Notes under the pieces: generated by a model
The model's database searches: none
Seen by the model: only the letters and a program-made list of their open reading frames with translations
What the model was told of the DNA's origin: nothing
Shown: positions 1 to 11,039 of the stretch, piece by piece
How the letters are laid out: the number at the start of each line of letters is the position of its first letter
How positions within the stretch are numbered: the first letter of the stretch is position 1
Program-made: the position numbers and the translations under genes
Source: Euborellia annulipes
Lineage: Eukaryota; Arthropoda; Insecta; Dermaptera; Anisolabididae
DNA: 64,000 bases
Assembly: GCA_023213315.1 (NCBI GenBank)
Contig: JAKCPI010006143.1
Span: 1-64,000 of the forward strand
Reading direction: 5' to 3'

Positions 1-1257
1 GTATAGGTTTTCCGCACTCAATGGGAAACCATAAATATTGATTAAAAAGACGAAGATGGTCTCTTTTTGTTTTTGGCTGCTCCTGCTTCTCTTCTTTATT
101 TTTTATTTACGAATTACCAGTTAGAAATATTTAAAGTATAATTTTGATTCTAGCAATGAAATTAGCCTTCTTTTATTTCCCTTACCCCTTGAAAGTTTAT
201 ATTATTTTGTGATTTTCTATTATCGATTTGCTTTTCCTACACCGATAATGAAGTAAGTGTGTTTTAGAATTAACTTTAGCAATTGTTAGTCTAATTGATT
301 GATCTGTTACTAATGTGGGCGGATTGTGTGTGTGTAGAATGAACGTCAGAGAGGGTGATAATTTGATGAACGGACTACCAAATAGCAAGCAGTAGAAGTT
401 AAACTTGGAAACCTCGTGTCGACTTGTGCTGCCAAATAACCATGATTTGCACTCTTGTTGTTGGTCAACTGGTTTGAGAGAGAGAGAGAGAGAGAGAGGA
501 ATTCGGGAGGATTCGCAAAGATAAAGGCGTCATTTGCGGCTTAAACCCCCTTAAGCCAGATGACAAGTGTTAGCGGCTTCTCTCTCTCTATGTGTTAAAC
601 GAGTAGCCTATTTCTCTCTCTCTCTCTTTGCTGAACTTGCAACAAGAGTAATATTATAATAATAATATAATACTTACCATATCATAATAATTTAAAAGTT
701 ATGTCATTTAAAGAACGAACCAACTATTAGGAAATTGCAATTAGTTTTTTGGAAGAAAGTTTTATCTCTTGTTATGTTTTTAGTTCGTCTCTTGAAGAAA
801 ACTTGTTAGATTAAATAATGTTATGTTATGTTAGATGCCAACACACATAGAATTATGTCATTTCACTAATTCATCTTCTTTTTGTAATTCAGTAATGAAG
901 AGGAAACAACTTTGAAGAGATAACAGACACACAACTTGGATTTTTTATTTTAGAGAAAAATAAATTGTCTCTATCCCCTAGCTGCTGTTCAAGCGATGCT
1001 GTTAAATTTTCATCGAGCAATGAGGAGGAAAGAGAGGATCAATATTGCACCAATATATATTTATTAATAAAATATTATATCTGAAATGAAAATCTGTTTT
1101 TATATTTAATATGATTTTAAACAACAACAACAAAACAAAAATAAAAATACGATGCAAATTTTATTAATTACAATATAGGGTGGCTAGCAAAGGTCTCTGA
1201 TAAAAACTAAAAATTAAAGAGTTGAAAAACTATCATTATTTTCGAGGAGGCGCGTGG
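1..1257. other. Gene-free AT-rich stretch
   Basis: I see no gene here. It contains a (GA)n tract near 477-499 and a (CT)n tract near 612-628. Around 75-97 there is a fragment resembling the end of the foldback element at 3307-3534 (TTTTGGCTGCTCCTGCTTCT). The only open frames are short and AT-driven. Confidence 0.6.
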
Positions 1258-2208
1258 CTAGTTATATTCACAAAAGCAAAGAATACGTAAATATTTCTCT
1301 ATACATTTCCTATGGAAGAAATCGTAACTTTAGGAATTAATAACTCAAAAAGGAAGTTCGGGATGAAAATAATTTTCCTCTACTCCCTAGAGGGGAAACT
1401 GGCAGGCCTCGCAATCAACACTGACAAGACAAAGATCATTCGAATGCAAAGATCCCATTCTCATCGATGGCAACACTTTAGAAGATGTCAACGAATTTGT
1501 ATACCTGAGAAAGCTTATAACCACAGCCTACGAATTGACACCAGAATTAGCAAGAAGAAGACGAGCTGGCTGGGGACTGTCCGCAAGGTACTCGAATCAA
1601 CGAGAGACCGAAAATTAAAGTCCAACTTATTCAACTCAACTGTACTACCGGCCCTATGCAAGTGAAACATGGGCCCTAACACGGGAACATGAAATTAAAA
1701 TCAAGACCATGCAGGCGGCAGCAGGAGAAGAATGGTTGGGCTAACGCCAACAAGGTCTCCACAATTTTGATGTCAGGAAGCAATCGGGGGTAAGAGATAT
1801 GCTTACTCACGTCAATAGAGCAAAAGATGAATGGGCAGAGTATCTTATGAGAAGAGAAGACGGACGATGGAGCACGTCACTGCAGCTGTGGATCCCCAAG
1901 AACAAGAAGCGACCAGTAGGGAGACCCCTATACGCTGAGGAGACCCGCTGCATTTTAGAAACTCCATAAGATCAGGGAGAAGATGTGTGCTTCACTGGAC
2001 GACACTGACAAAGGACCGTCGAGCGTGGAGTGACAATTGGGACCCGCGTGCACCAAATCGCCGCACAGAAGAACGGATCAACTAAGTAACTACTCCCTAG
2101 AAGGTCCTCTTTAAGTATATAAAATTTCGTTTCACAATTCCAACCGGGAAGTTGGTCAAACAGAGCGTGACAGACGGACATTAGCGAACTATATGAATAG
2201 AAGATAGA
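1258..2208 (-). repeat. Helitron-like repeat, minus strand, split by a LINE fragment
   Basis: Read on the minus strand it begins TCTATCTTCTATTC next to a flanking A and continues through GTCCGTCTGTC. The same body occurs on the plus strand at 7876-8290 and 10303-10607, including the TTATTAATTCCTAAA region. A 5' TC followed by an AT-rich start and a GTCTGTC run is typical of non-autonomous Helitrons. The 3' end here is degenerate: a CTAG lies at 1258-1261 but without a clean hairpin or the expected flanking base. It is interrupted by the LINE fragment at 1391-2089. Confidence 0.5.
1391..2089 (+). pseudogene. RTE-clade LINE 3' fragment, decayed
   Basis: Reading across frames recovers the end of a reverse transcriptase and its C-terminal tail: AGLAINTDKTKII, then an IDGNTLEDVNEFVYL-like thumb segment, a SETWALT motif, and downstream KKRPVGRP followed by a tryptophan-containing tail. 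This order matches the C-terminus of RTE-clade (BovB-like) ORF2 proteins, the same clade as the element at 21.6 kb. Several frameshifts and stops make it non-functional. It is flanked by the direct repeat CTACTCCCTAG (1380-1390 and 2090-2100), which fits target-primed insertion into the surrounding Helitron-like repeat. The endonuclease and most of the RT are missing, as usual for 5'-truncated LINEs. Confidence 0.8.
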
Positions 2209-2931
2209 TTGTGTGTTCCTTGGCATTTCTCTCGGGTGTTTATTTTCAAATTCGGATTTATTATTTTATTAAAAATGAGAACTTCTCTTAATTCGACTCA
2301 GATTCACAAGTGGCCTATTAAATTCACAATTCGTTCAAATACATCATGTTTTAAATATTGCCTTTAAAAATTCTCTTTTGAAATTTTTTTATTTCTTGTT
2401 ATAATAAATTTTATATGAATGTGCCCCGTATAATTTTTCAATTCCTCCATTGAGACAATGAGATGCCATTACATTCAAATCTATGTCAAAGGATATACAG
2501 TATATAGAATCTAATGATATTCATATGATATATATATATACTACGAATATATCGTACAATTCAGAGATGTCTGCGACGATGACATACGTAATATATAAAT
2601 AGACAGGACAGACAAGTATTGTTAGGTTAGTTAGATGAAAAGGTGGAATGTCCAGATTTTAGGTCCTTTTGAAGATGACAGCTCCAGAGAGAGAGATGAT
2701 AACGAAGATAGAATTTAATTGCAATCTCCCTCATCTCGTTAATTGTGTCAGGTGAAAAACGGATTTAGAAATTTTTCAACTTGGGATGTTAAAAATAATT
2801 GAAATTAAAATATCGTGCTAATGAAAAAGTCCCATACTCATTAATTCAATTCTCGTTAAATTTTTATTGAATTGAGGGATATATCAATCCCAAAATGGAG
2901 GGCTGAGAAACATAGTGGTGTAAGTCACATT
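2209..2931. other. Gene-free AT-rich stretch
   Basis: No coding signal or recognised repeat is visible here; it holds short TA runs near 2520-2550 only. Confidence 0.5.
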
Positions 2932-2967
2932 TTTTACTTTATCTTACTTATATGTATATGTTAATAA

Positions 2968-3017
<50 letters not shown>

Positions 3018-3917
3018 AGAGAGAGAAAGTATTGGATTCATGTCAAAAATTCGATGTCGATATGGATATACACGTTTTGAGGTCCCCTGAGTCCTAAAAA
3101 GTGGTTTTCGCGACATGGTCTGTCTGTGTGTGTGTTCAATTTAAAGCATGAAGGAATTGAGCTGCGAGATTGACATTTTATATTTAAGTTAGGTTCCCTC
3201 CCGGACACTCAAAATAAGCTTTAGAAGAAAATCGGCCAAAAAGTACTAGTAGTGAATTCGCTCAACGATTTTGATTAAATTTCAAAAATCTATTATTTTT
3301 TAAATACAGGAGAAGGAGCAGGTGCAGCCAAAAAACAAAAGCCTCCAATTTAATGAGACGTTTCGGGTGAATATCATCTAACCATCTTCAGTCCTTCAAA
3401 ATTATTAGAAGTCCCGGAGTTGGCAATACATATAAATTTATGTATCATATGTCCTGGTGATGTGGGCCATCGTATTTATTTAGTGAGAATGATATCATTC
3501 TTTTGTTTTTTGGCTGCACCTGCTCCTTCTCCTGTCTATAGAAAAACATCCACTGACTTCATTGATTTTTTAAATACTCTTTCAGGGGAAAGGGCTTTAG
3601 TTGTGGAAAAGCCTTATTTTATGTAAATAATAAATACTCTTTCAATTGTTTATTCTCATTTTGTTCTCAATAATGTTTGAAGCACACTTTACTCTTATAC
3701 TTCATAGGAAAGAGAAATGGTTGCCATGGTAACAAAATATAAATAATCTGCATGTTTATAAATTTTATATCTTGAATTCTAATAATATATCGGCGTAAAC
3801 TAAATGTATGTCGACACAAAAAAATCTGGTTGGACAAGCACAGTACACAACTTTCTTTTACCAAAGGTAAGAGAAAGTTGTGTGATGTGCGACCATCACA
3901 CCAGATTTTTTGAAAAA
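2932..3917 (+). repeat. Family A repeat, copy 1
   Basis: This is the first of about 17 copies of the main dispersed repeat of this window. A full copy has a left palindrome (P1: CTTTCTCTTACC ... GAGAAAG), a roughly 500-bp AT-rich body, and a right hairpin (P2). P2 has arms of about 35 nt ending in AATCTGGTGTGAC / GTCACACCAGATT. In this copy P1 is expanded by an (AT)n tract at about 2973-3013. The body is interrupted by a foldback element at 3307-3637. An X-box-like GTTGCCATGGTAAC lies at 3720-3733. P2 occupies about 3825-3910. I cannot assign it to a named superfamily. Confidence 0.75.
3307..3637. mobile_element. Foldback element inserted in family A
   Basis: Inverted arms of about 34 nt (AGGAGAAGGAGCAGGTGCAG ... 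and its complement) lie at 3307-3342 and 3500-3534. The left arm is followed by a minus-strand hammerhead-like motif at about 3358-3393 (GACGTTTCGG ... CATCTTCAG). Host family A sequence resumes after about 3637, and TAAATAC is repeated at both edges. It belongs to the foldback group described at 60987-61189. Confidence 0.65.
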
Positions 3918-4020
3918 GAGTTAATTTTTCCATAACAGTGGGATACCATCTACTATTATATACAGTAAACTAAGAAATATTTCAAAAATAAATCAACTTT
4001 TGTAAAATAAGTAAATTTTT

Positions 4021-4066
4021 GTTCTCGCCGAGTTTAGTTTATGAATAAACCAAACTCGGTAAGAAC
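4021..4066. repeat. Perfect-looking hairpin
   Basis: GTTCTCGCCGAGTTTAGTTT is followed after a short loop by its near-complement ending GGTAAGAAC, giving a stem of about 20 bp. It lies in otherwise anonymous AT-rich sequence between family A copy 1 and the Helitron-like element. Confidence 0.5.
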
Positions 4067-4128
4067 AGTCACAAAAAATTTTACTCGCAGACTTTTACCA
4101 TTGTAAAACAACTCACCTCCTATTCATA

Positions 4129-4609
4129 TCTTTATATACATAATTCTTCTGTACGTGTGTATGTGACTGAACTCCTCCTAAACAACTGAACCAATTATGA
4201 TGAAATTTTTTGTGTATGTTTGTGAGAGTCCCGGACAGGTTTTGTTTCACAAATAACAATAAGTTAATGAGTAATTAACCGTTAAAATACGAAAAAAATA
4301 AAAATTAGGAGAAATAGTTGTCATGGTAACAAAATATAAATATTTATTTACCCATGTTTACGATTTTTTTTATTTATTTACATTTTGAATTCTAAAATTT
4401 TTTGTCTGTGTACCGGGAGAGTCCCGGAAAGGATATGATTCACAAAAAATCTTAAGTTCATGAATAATTAACCGTTAAAATAATCTATATATTATAAAAA
4501 TGAATTGGGAAAAATGTTTGTATGTACCAGTGAAGGCGAGCAAGGGGGGTCCAGGGGGCGCAGCCCCCTGGCTAGTAAAGCCCCGCCTTCGGCGGGGCTT
4601 TGCGTCTAG
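4129..4609 (+). mobile_element. Helitron-like non-autonomous element with a mini-Helitron 3' part
   Basis: The right end is a textbook Helitron terminus: a GC-rich hairpin (AAAGCCCCGCC TTC GGCGGGGCTTT) at about 4577-4601, then GCGT and CTAG at 4606-4609, followed by T. A TC preceded by A occurs at 4484-4485, giving a 126-bp unit. An earlier A|TC at 4129 starts a longer unit that includes the ACTCCTCCTAAAC segment and a fragment of family A (about 4310-4400). The stretch ending TTAACCGTTAAAATA occurs twice, near 4255 and 4465. No Rep/helicase ORF is present, so it could move only in trans. Confidence 0.65.
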
Positions 4610-4692
4610 TACAAATATATTTAAAATCGACCAACAATATTTAATATAGGTGAAATGTTAAAATTGAAATTAATAATGGCAGCCCTAATGCT

Positions 4693-4724
4693 CTGAGGAT
4701 GGCCCTAAACAGGACCGAAACGTC
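4693..4724 (+). ncRNA. Hammerhead-like motif in a single foldback arm
   Basis: CTGAGGA, one T, a hairpin (GGCCCT AAAC AGGACC with one mismatch), then GAAAC-GTC. Sequence before (CTAATGCT) and after (ACCACTTAG) can pair over about 7 bp as stem I. Only one arm of the palindrome is present. See 61107-61139 for the best example. Confidence 0.4.
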
Positions 4725-4822
4725 ACCACTTAGAGAATAATAAAAGAAAATATAATTAGCTGCTCTCTCTTTTTATTCTCCTTCTATTATAACAACTTTT
4801 GACAAATTTGTTTATAACAATT

Positions 4823-5500
4823 TTTACTTTCTCTTACCTATGTATATATGTAATATATATATAGAGAGAAAGTATTGGATTCATGTCAAAAATTCGATGT
4901 CGAGATTTTGATGGATCTTCACGTTTTGAGGTCCCCTGAATCCAAAAAAGTGGTTTTCGCGACATGGTCTGTCTGTGTGTGGGTGTGTGGGTGTGTGTGT
5001 GTGTGTTCAATTTTAAGCATGAAGGAATTGAGCTATGAGGTTGAAATTTTATATTTAAGTTAAACACCCCCGGGACCGGAAAAATAAGCTTTTAATCAAA
5101 ATCGGCCAAAGAGTACTAGTGCTTTACTGATGTACTTTTTCAGTTTTTTTCGATTTTCTCAAAATTTGCTCCAACGATTTTTTTTTAAATTCAAAAATCA
5201 ATTATTTTTTAGATGCTCTTTCAAATGTATATTCTCATTTTGCGATTGAAATCTTCTGAAGACCACTTTACTCTTGTATTTCATAGGGAAGGATAGGAGA
5301 AATGGTTGCCATGGTAACAAAATATAAATATTTTCCCATACTTATAAATTTTACATCTTGAATTCAATTGTACCCTACTGTCGGAAACTAAATACATGTC
5401 GACACGAAAAATCTGGTGTGACAAGCACAGTGCACAACTTTCGATTACCGAAGGTAAGAGAAAGTTGTGTGCTGTGCGCCAGTCACACCAGATTTTTTTA
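4823..5500 (+). repeat. Family A repeat, copy 2 (complete)
   Basis: P1 is at 4826-4871, the body carries a (GT)n tract at 4972-5005, an X-box-like GTTGCCATGGTAAC is at 5305-5318, and the P2 hairpin is at about 5406-5497. This is one of the most complete copies. Short open frames in the body recur in other copies, but they are interrupted by the variable GT tract and are not conserved as protein. Confidence 0.8.
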
Positions 5501-6764
5501 AATAATTTGTTAGGTAGGTCAGGTCCAAAGAGAACATTTGTTATTTAGGTGATTATATAAATAAAAGTATTTATTAAATGATTATGCAAGATGATTAACG
5601 ATAGAAATTTCGATTTATTTATTCCCCAAACCTTTTTCTTTCTTTCTTTCGTTAATGGAAGACATGCACTCAGTGATTGTATTCTAAAAAAGAAGGAAAA
5701 TGATTTATTTTCTCTTTTATTATAAATGGCCTTTACGTATTATTATTATTATATAAGAAGGAGAAGAAAATCCCACTCTTTTTTTCTTAATTTCGAAAAA
5801 AAAAAAATACTCTCAACAATTCTCAATTTTATCTAACAGTTACCTAAAGTTCCTAAAGTTACCTTGTGCTGGCAAATAGACGTAAATAATACTTATGAAA
5901 AAAACTAAAGTCTAGTCTCTATAATAAAATTCCAGTTATCTCGCTTGACAGTTAATCCAAATAGCAAATAGATTTTTTTAAATTAATTTTTCAGATGAAT
6001 TTAGTGGAAAAAACAATTACGAATGTTGTAATTTTTACAAATTTAAACCGAAAGAACAAGTCTTTTATTACTGTGAAAACCTTTATATCAAATATAGGCT
6101 ATGAAATCCACTCTACAAGTGTTTTGGAGAGGCTTTCAGTCACAAATGACAATAGTGATAACCTCGAACGCCAAGGGGAGTGGTTTCGGATCCTAGGCAG
6201 ACCAGAAGACCAGTAATAAATAATTTGGACCTAAACTAAATAACTGTGCCTGCCTTATTTGGAGAGAGGTTGCTGTTGATGCATATGAATAGTGAATAAA
6301 AATATTTACGAACTTTATTTACCACATATAGTCAGTCTTCAAACTATTAAAAATATTTTTATTAACGATTCTGATGTATCAACAGCTACTTCCCTCTAAA
6401 AGATATATGTGTTGGAGGTAAAGTTATTTATACCGTTTAGTATGAAATTTATTTATTTTTTGACTGCCCCTTTCAAGTTTTGCAATATTGGCATTTGTCA
6501 CTAACTATAATCTCACGCCCTCGGTAGAAGGGGGGGAGGGGAGGAGAGGAGATAAAAAAAGGCTGGTTTTCTTTTTATATCGGTCTTATTAAAAATATAA
6601 AAATGTACAGTACAGGATAAGGCAAAAACATAAGAAGTCAAGCCTACTTATTTTAAAAGATTTATATAAAAAATAAAGTTTAAAAAATATGATGTCTAAA
6701 TGGTCTCAGATGCAGAAAAAATTTAAATTTAAAATAAAAAAAAAATATTAAAATTTAAAAAAAT
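5501..6764. other. Mostly anonymous sequence with one open frame
   Basis: AT-rich, with a poly-A run near 5798. An open frame at 5995-6216 (+, 73 codons) starts right after TTTTTCAG, which resembles a splice acceptor. The predicted peptide (MNLVEKTITNVV... to ...LGRPEDQ) matches nothing I recognise. It could be a terminal exon, but chance is equally possible. Confidence 0.3.
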
Positions 6765-7330
6765 AAAGAGAGAAGTTTAATAATTGAATGGGGGTGTCTG
6801 GAAGAAGGGCATAAGTTACAATTTTACAAGATGCCCTTTTTTTTTTTTTTTTTTTTAAAAACATTCACACTTTTTTCTCATTCACACTCACACTCCACAC
6901 ACATTCACACTGTCTTTTCGGCAGCTCAGGCCATATAAGACATTTACGATAACCGTTATTTATGAATTTATATATATTAGGGTCCAGGCATTTTTATTTA
7001 AGCCATCTGGTATCCAGATGGCTTAAATAAAATCATCGGACTGCCTGGGTCCGAACCCGCGACGTTTGGTATATGAGGTTGGCACGCTAACCTCTACACC
7101 ACGCCCCGTGGGGACAAGATGCCCTTATTCCGTTTGTTTATTTGTTCACTGCCACCTTGAGTATTGTACTCTGCTGATCCTCTAATGGTGGTTTTGGACA
7201 CTAAAGCGACTACCAACTGTTGAGCCAAGTCCCATTTTACCTTCATCTATAAAAAACACAATATTTGAAAATTGTAAGCCCTTCTTCCAGACACACATTC
7301 AATTGTTTTTTGGAAAAAGTTTATTTTTCT
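6765..7330. mobile_element. Inverted-repeat element hosting a SINE
   Basis: ATTGAATG followed by GTCTGGAAGAAGGG at about 6784-6809 recurs in inverted form at about 7267-7296. The pairing extends inward through TTACAATTTT. The SINE at 6839-7113 is inserted between the arms. It is probably a MITE; its superfamily is unclear. Confidence 0.5.
6839..7113 (-). mobile_element. tRNA-derived SINE, copy 1 (complete)
   Basis: Read on the minus strand it has a tRNA-like head with A-box-like GGTGTAG and B-box GGTTCGGA. A body follows with the conserved hairpin AAGCCATCTGG / CCAGATGGCTT, then a GTGTGAATG-rich 3' region and a poly-A tail (T-run at 6839-6856). A perfect 13-bp target duplication, ACAAGATGCCCTT, flanks it (6826-6838 and 7114-7126). 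It is non-coding and depends on a LINE in trans. The same SINE family recurs at 16.9, 33.9, 36.7, 38.2, 50.7, 52.2, 58.3 and 60.0 kb. Confidence 0.85.
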
Positions 7331-7559
7331 GTCTTTTTCGGGTGTAAAAACCAAGTACCGGAGCAAATAAAATAAATCATGACATGGCATATGAGGCCTA
7401 TATTTATTTATTTCAATCAATTTAAAGTTCATACAAATAAAATTTTATCGTTCAGGATAGAAACTAAAATTTATCCGTTGTCAAATTTTAAAGATAAAAA
7501 GAAGAGAGGCTAATTATTTGTTTGAAGTCGTCTCTTTTGGGAATCTGCTCGTAAAAAGA

Positions 7560-7640
7560 AAAAAAAAAAGGTTAAGATTCGAATCGGCATCTTTGTACTC
7601 TAATTGAATGACCCATCGGACACTACATCAGGTTTACAAC
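7560..7640 (-). repeat. tRNA-like B-box fragment
   Basis: The minus strand reads GATGCCGATTCGAATCTTAA, a B-box-type sequence, at the end of an A-run. It is probably the head of a decayed tRNA-derived SINE. No cloverleaf is recoverable. Confidence 0.3.
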
Positions 7641-7875
7641 TTGTAAACTACAAATGAGATCTTTTATACAGATCGATTCAAGGCAGGAGAGAGAGGATGT
7701 CTTGTTTAGGATTTACTTAACAACATCTAAACACTTGAACCTCTTTGGAGCTTAAAGAAATGACATGCTACTTTCTTTTACAATTAAAAACAATAAAGGA
7801 GACTTTTTACTAATTTTTCTCATGTTTAATATTTAAAAACTTGACAGAATCTATTTATATCTATTTGACAACCTG

Positions 7876-8290
7876 CTATATAATCCTCTAATGTCCGTCT
7901 GTCTGACTGCCACGCTCTGTTTGAATAACTTCCCGTTGGAATTTTGAAACTAAATTTTGTTACTTAAAGAGGTCCTTCTAGGGATTACAAGAAAATTATT
8001 TTCATCCCGAAATTCCAATAACATAACATTTTGAGTTATTAATTCCTAAAGTTACCATTTCTCCCATAAGAAATGTATATAGAAATATTTATGTATTCTT
8101 TGCTTTTGTGTAATCTATGAATATAAACAAATCCTCAAGCAGGCACTGGATTAAAATAGTAATAATTATTTTTTCATAATTAAGAAAAGGCGAGGATCTG
8201 CCGCAGGCGGGTCGGAGCCAGCTGATGGAGGGTCCAGGGGGCGAAGCCCGTCGAAGTCGGGCGCCGCGGCTTGTTTTGTTTAATTGCTTC
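7876..8290 (+). repeat. Helitron-like repeat, plus strand
   Basis: It shares the GTCCGTCTGTCTGACTG start, the TTCCCGTTGGAATTTTGAAA block and the CATTTCTCCCATAAGAAATG block with 10303-10607, and with 1258-2208 in reverse. It ends in a GC-rich patch (8190-8275) like the 3' region of the mini-Helitron at 4.5 kb. A clear CTAG terminus is not visible. Confidence 0.5.
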
Positions 8291-10302
8291 AGAATCCCTC
8301 TATGATGCAATGATTTCCATAGAGTTTAACATCCGTCTAAGCAAGTGGCCAATAATTTCAAAAATCGATTAATAATTTAATCCAATTAGGTTGCCTACCT
8401 CCCAGGCATCAAAAATAACTAATGACATTTTTCACTAGAACCCCAATAACAAATATTATAAACAGGACGTCACAAAGACCACTAAGGTTAAATAACTTAT
8501 TAATATTATTATTATAATAATAATAATTTTCCTATATTAATATATAAATAATTTATTAATTCTGATTGGCTCTCAGCTCTTAAATTTTCTCTATTTACCT
8601 GCTCATTCATTATTCATTCAATCATCCTATTTGTTCATTCATATATTCAATCATTTTAATATTAGATAAATATATTATTTCATATTATATATATTTTATA
8701 TATTCTATTTATTGTCTATTTGTAGAATAGAATAAATCTGTTAAAGTGTAAAATTACTCCTTTGGTAGGGGCTACTACACTAAGTTAAATTAACTTAAAA
8801 TTAATAAGAGTTGAAGGTAGGGGAAAATGAATAAATAAAAGAAATGTAGAGATTAAGGATTTGTTTATTAAATTAAAAGATGGTTTGAATGATTGTTTTC
8901 GTTTAAATGGTTGAAATCAGTCATTGGCTTCGCTACAATGACTGGTGGGGTTTAACACAGTGGTAGAATTATGTATCTATTTCGACGGGCTCAGGCGCAT
9001 AACATTGCATTTGCTCAAATCTATTTTTACAGTCGTACAATTGAATTGACAAGATTTTATTTAAGAATAAAAAAAAATTTCATAAAAATTTTTTTGAATG
9101 GAAATGGTTTATCATATATATAACACACACGTGGATTTGGTGAGAACAATTAAAAAAATTGAAGCGGACTTATCTCGGTTGACCCGCAGAAGTTGTGGCG
9201 TGGGCAAAATCGCTGATGGCTTCCTCCGGACTGAGGAAGGCGATGATGATTTGCCGAGATGTTGAAATGCGATGGATTCCTCAGTAAATAGGAAGGATGA
9301 GGCCCGTATCTCTCTTATTTATATCAAATGTAACAATTTGAAACCTCTCTTGATGAGGTAGTTATATTTTTGAATGGGGTGGTCTTCTTTAATAAAAAAA
9401 TTTCATACGAATTTCACCAGAATAAAACTCAGAATAAAAAAAACTTCTTCGCTCTTCACAGCTAGTAGATAGAGCCACATATAAATAGTTATAGGCGTTT
9501 AGAGAGAGAGAGAGAGAGAGAGAGCGCCAGGATGAGCTCCTCTCCGGTCGGCAATTGTAAGAGGACTGACCATTTTAATTGGGCCTTGGTGTGTGTGTGT
9601 TTGTTTTGATTTTGAAATTTGATATTTAATTTTTTTTTTTTTTATTCGCAATTTATATTATTTAATCGAAATGTTTGTAAATTAATGAAATAGAAAAATA
9701 AAAATATTTATTTTAAATTAAAGATTGAAATTTAAAGTGTGAGAGAGAGAAAAAAAATTATACATTGATTACTGAGCTCCGTCGTGAAAAACATATGTAA
9801 AAAAATATAAATAAAAAAAAACAAATAGTTTATACTATTATACTGTATTGGGCAACAGGGAGTAACCTATTAGCCTGATATAACTACACTACAACAACTA
9901 AACCCCCCTTATCTGCCGTCAATGAAAAATAAAAATTTTACTTATCCCTGGGTGTAATCAACAACAACCCTAGAGGCTAGTAGTTCTCAAACTCTGAGCG
10001 ACTGTGATAGAAGGGTGCCCTGAAAATATTTCAATATTAGACAGTTTTGGCTTAGAAAATACGAATATTAAGAGAGTCAGGAACAAAAAATGTTTGCGAA
10101 CCTCTACTAGAAGTTATGTGAAAAAATAAGTTGTAAATATAATTGGGGGGGGGGGGGGCTTGGCCCTTGTATATGTCCTTAATATATAGAAATATATGAA
10201 ATAACTTTCTAACATGGATTTTATACAGTAAAATTTAAATAAATAAATATTGTTATTGGTCCTCCCCCTCCTACTAAAGAATAAATTTTAATGAATACAA
10301 CA
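8291..10302. other. Long stretch without recognisable genes
   Basis: AT-rich, with a (GA)n tract at 9501-9524 and a poly-G run at 10145-10158. A GC-richer segment at 9150-9320 has a minus-strand open reading (IIIAFLSPEEAISDFAHATT) that I cannot place; it could be transposon-coding debris. No splice-bounded exon is convincing. Confidence 0.4.
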
Positions 10303-10607
10303 TCTATTTATATAATTCGCTGATGTCCGTCTGTCTGACTGTCCGTCTATCTGTCTGTCACGCTCTATTTGGGCAACTTCCAGTTGGAATTTTGAAATGA
10401 AATTTTATATGCTTAAAGAGGACCTCTAGGGATCAAAGAAAAATTATTTTCATCCCAAAATTCCTATAACTTTATGAGTTATTAATTCCTAAATTTCTCT
10501 CCCATAGGAAGATGTGTATAGAGAAATATTTATGTATTCTTTGCATTTATGTATTCTATGAAAGCGAACAAATCCTCAAACAGGCCGAAGGCGGGCGGCG
10601 CGACTAG
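10303..10607 (+). mobile_element. Helitron-like non-autonomous element
   Basis: It starts TCTATTTATATAATTC after a flanking A and contains the GTCCGTCTGTCTGACTG block. It ends in GC-rich sequence and CGACTAG followed by T. The A|TC...CTAG|T boundary is the Helitron insertion signature. The 3' hairpin is weaker than at 4.5 kb. There is no ORF. Confidence 0.6.
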
Positions 10608-11039
10608 TATTAATATATTTTACTTTAATAAAAAATATCTATACTATTTATTTTTTATTATAGACTGTCTGCATCAAAATGACATGTAAATCATGTAAAC
10701 TAAATATTGTATATACCCGGTATAATATTTTTTTCTATGACTAAATGTCTCTCGTCATTCCAATCTAGTTTTTGAAATTTTGACATTTGACATGACTTTA
10801 GATTTAATTTCAGATTAAATGGATTTTTTTTTTTTTGATAAAAACAAAAAACTAATCTAGAAGAGATTTACAGTTGACTAGTGGAGAAAATTTAAAATAA
10901 CGAAATAAAATAAATGTGTGCGTAGAAGCGATTAAAGAACAAACTGATAAAAAAAAAGAGTAGGGGCTTAACACTCCTTCCCTTGAATGTTCAGATATTG
11001 TTTGGTATTTTTTAAAACCTATTTTCTCGTCTTTTTTTA

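Noticed and set aside
2973..3013. (AT)n tract as a CRISPR-like or satellite array
   Set aside because: It is a simple expansion inside the P1 palindrome of family A; no spacer-repeat structure exists anywhere in the window.
4875..5063. Recurring open frame MDSCQKFDVEILMD... in several family A copies as a conserved protein
   Set aside because: It recurs because the repeat recurs. It runs into a variable GT tract in a different frame in different copies, has no domain and is not consistently open.
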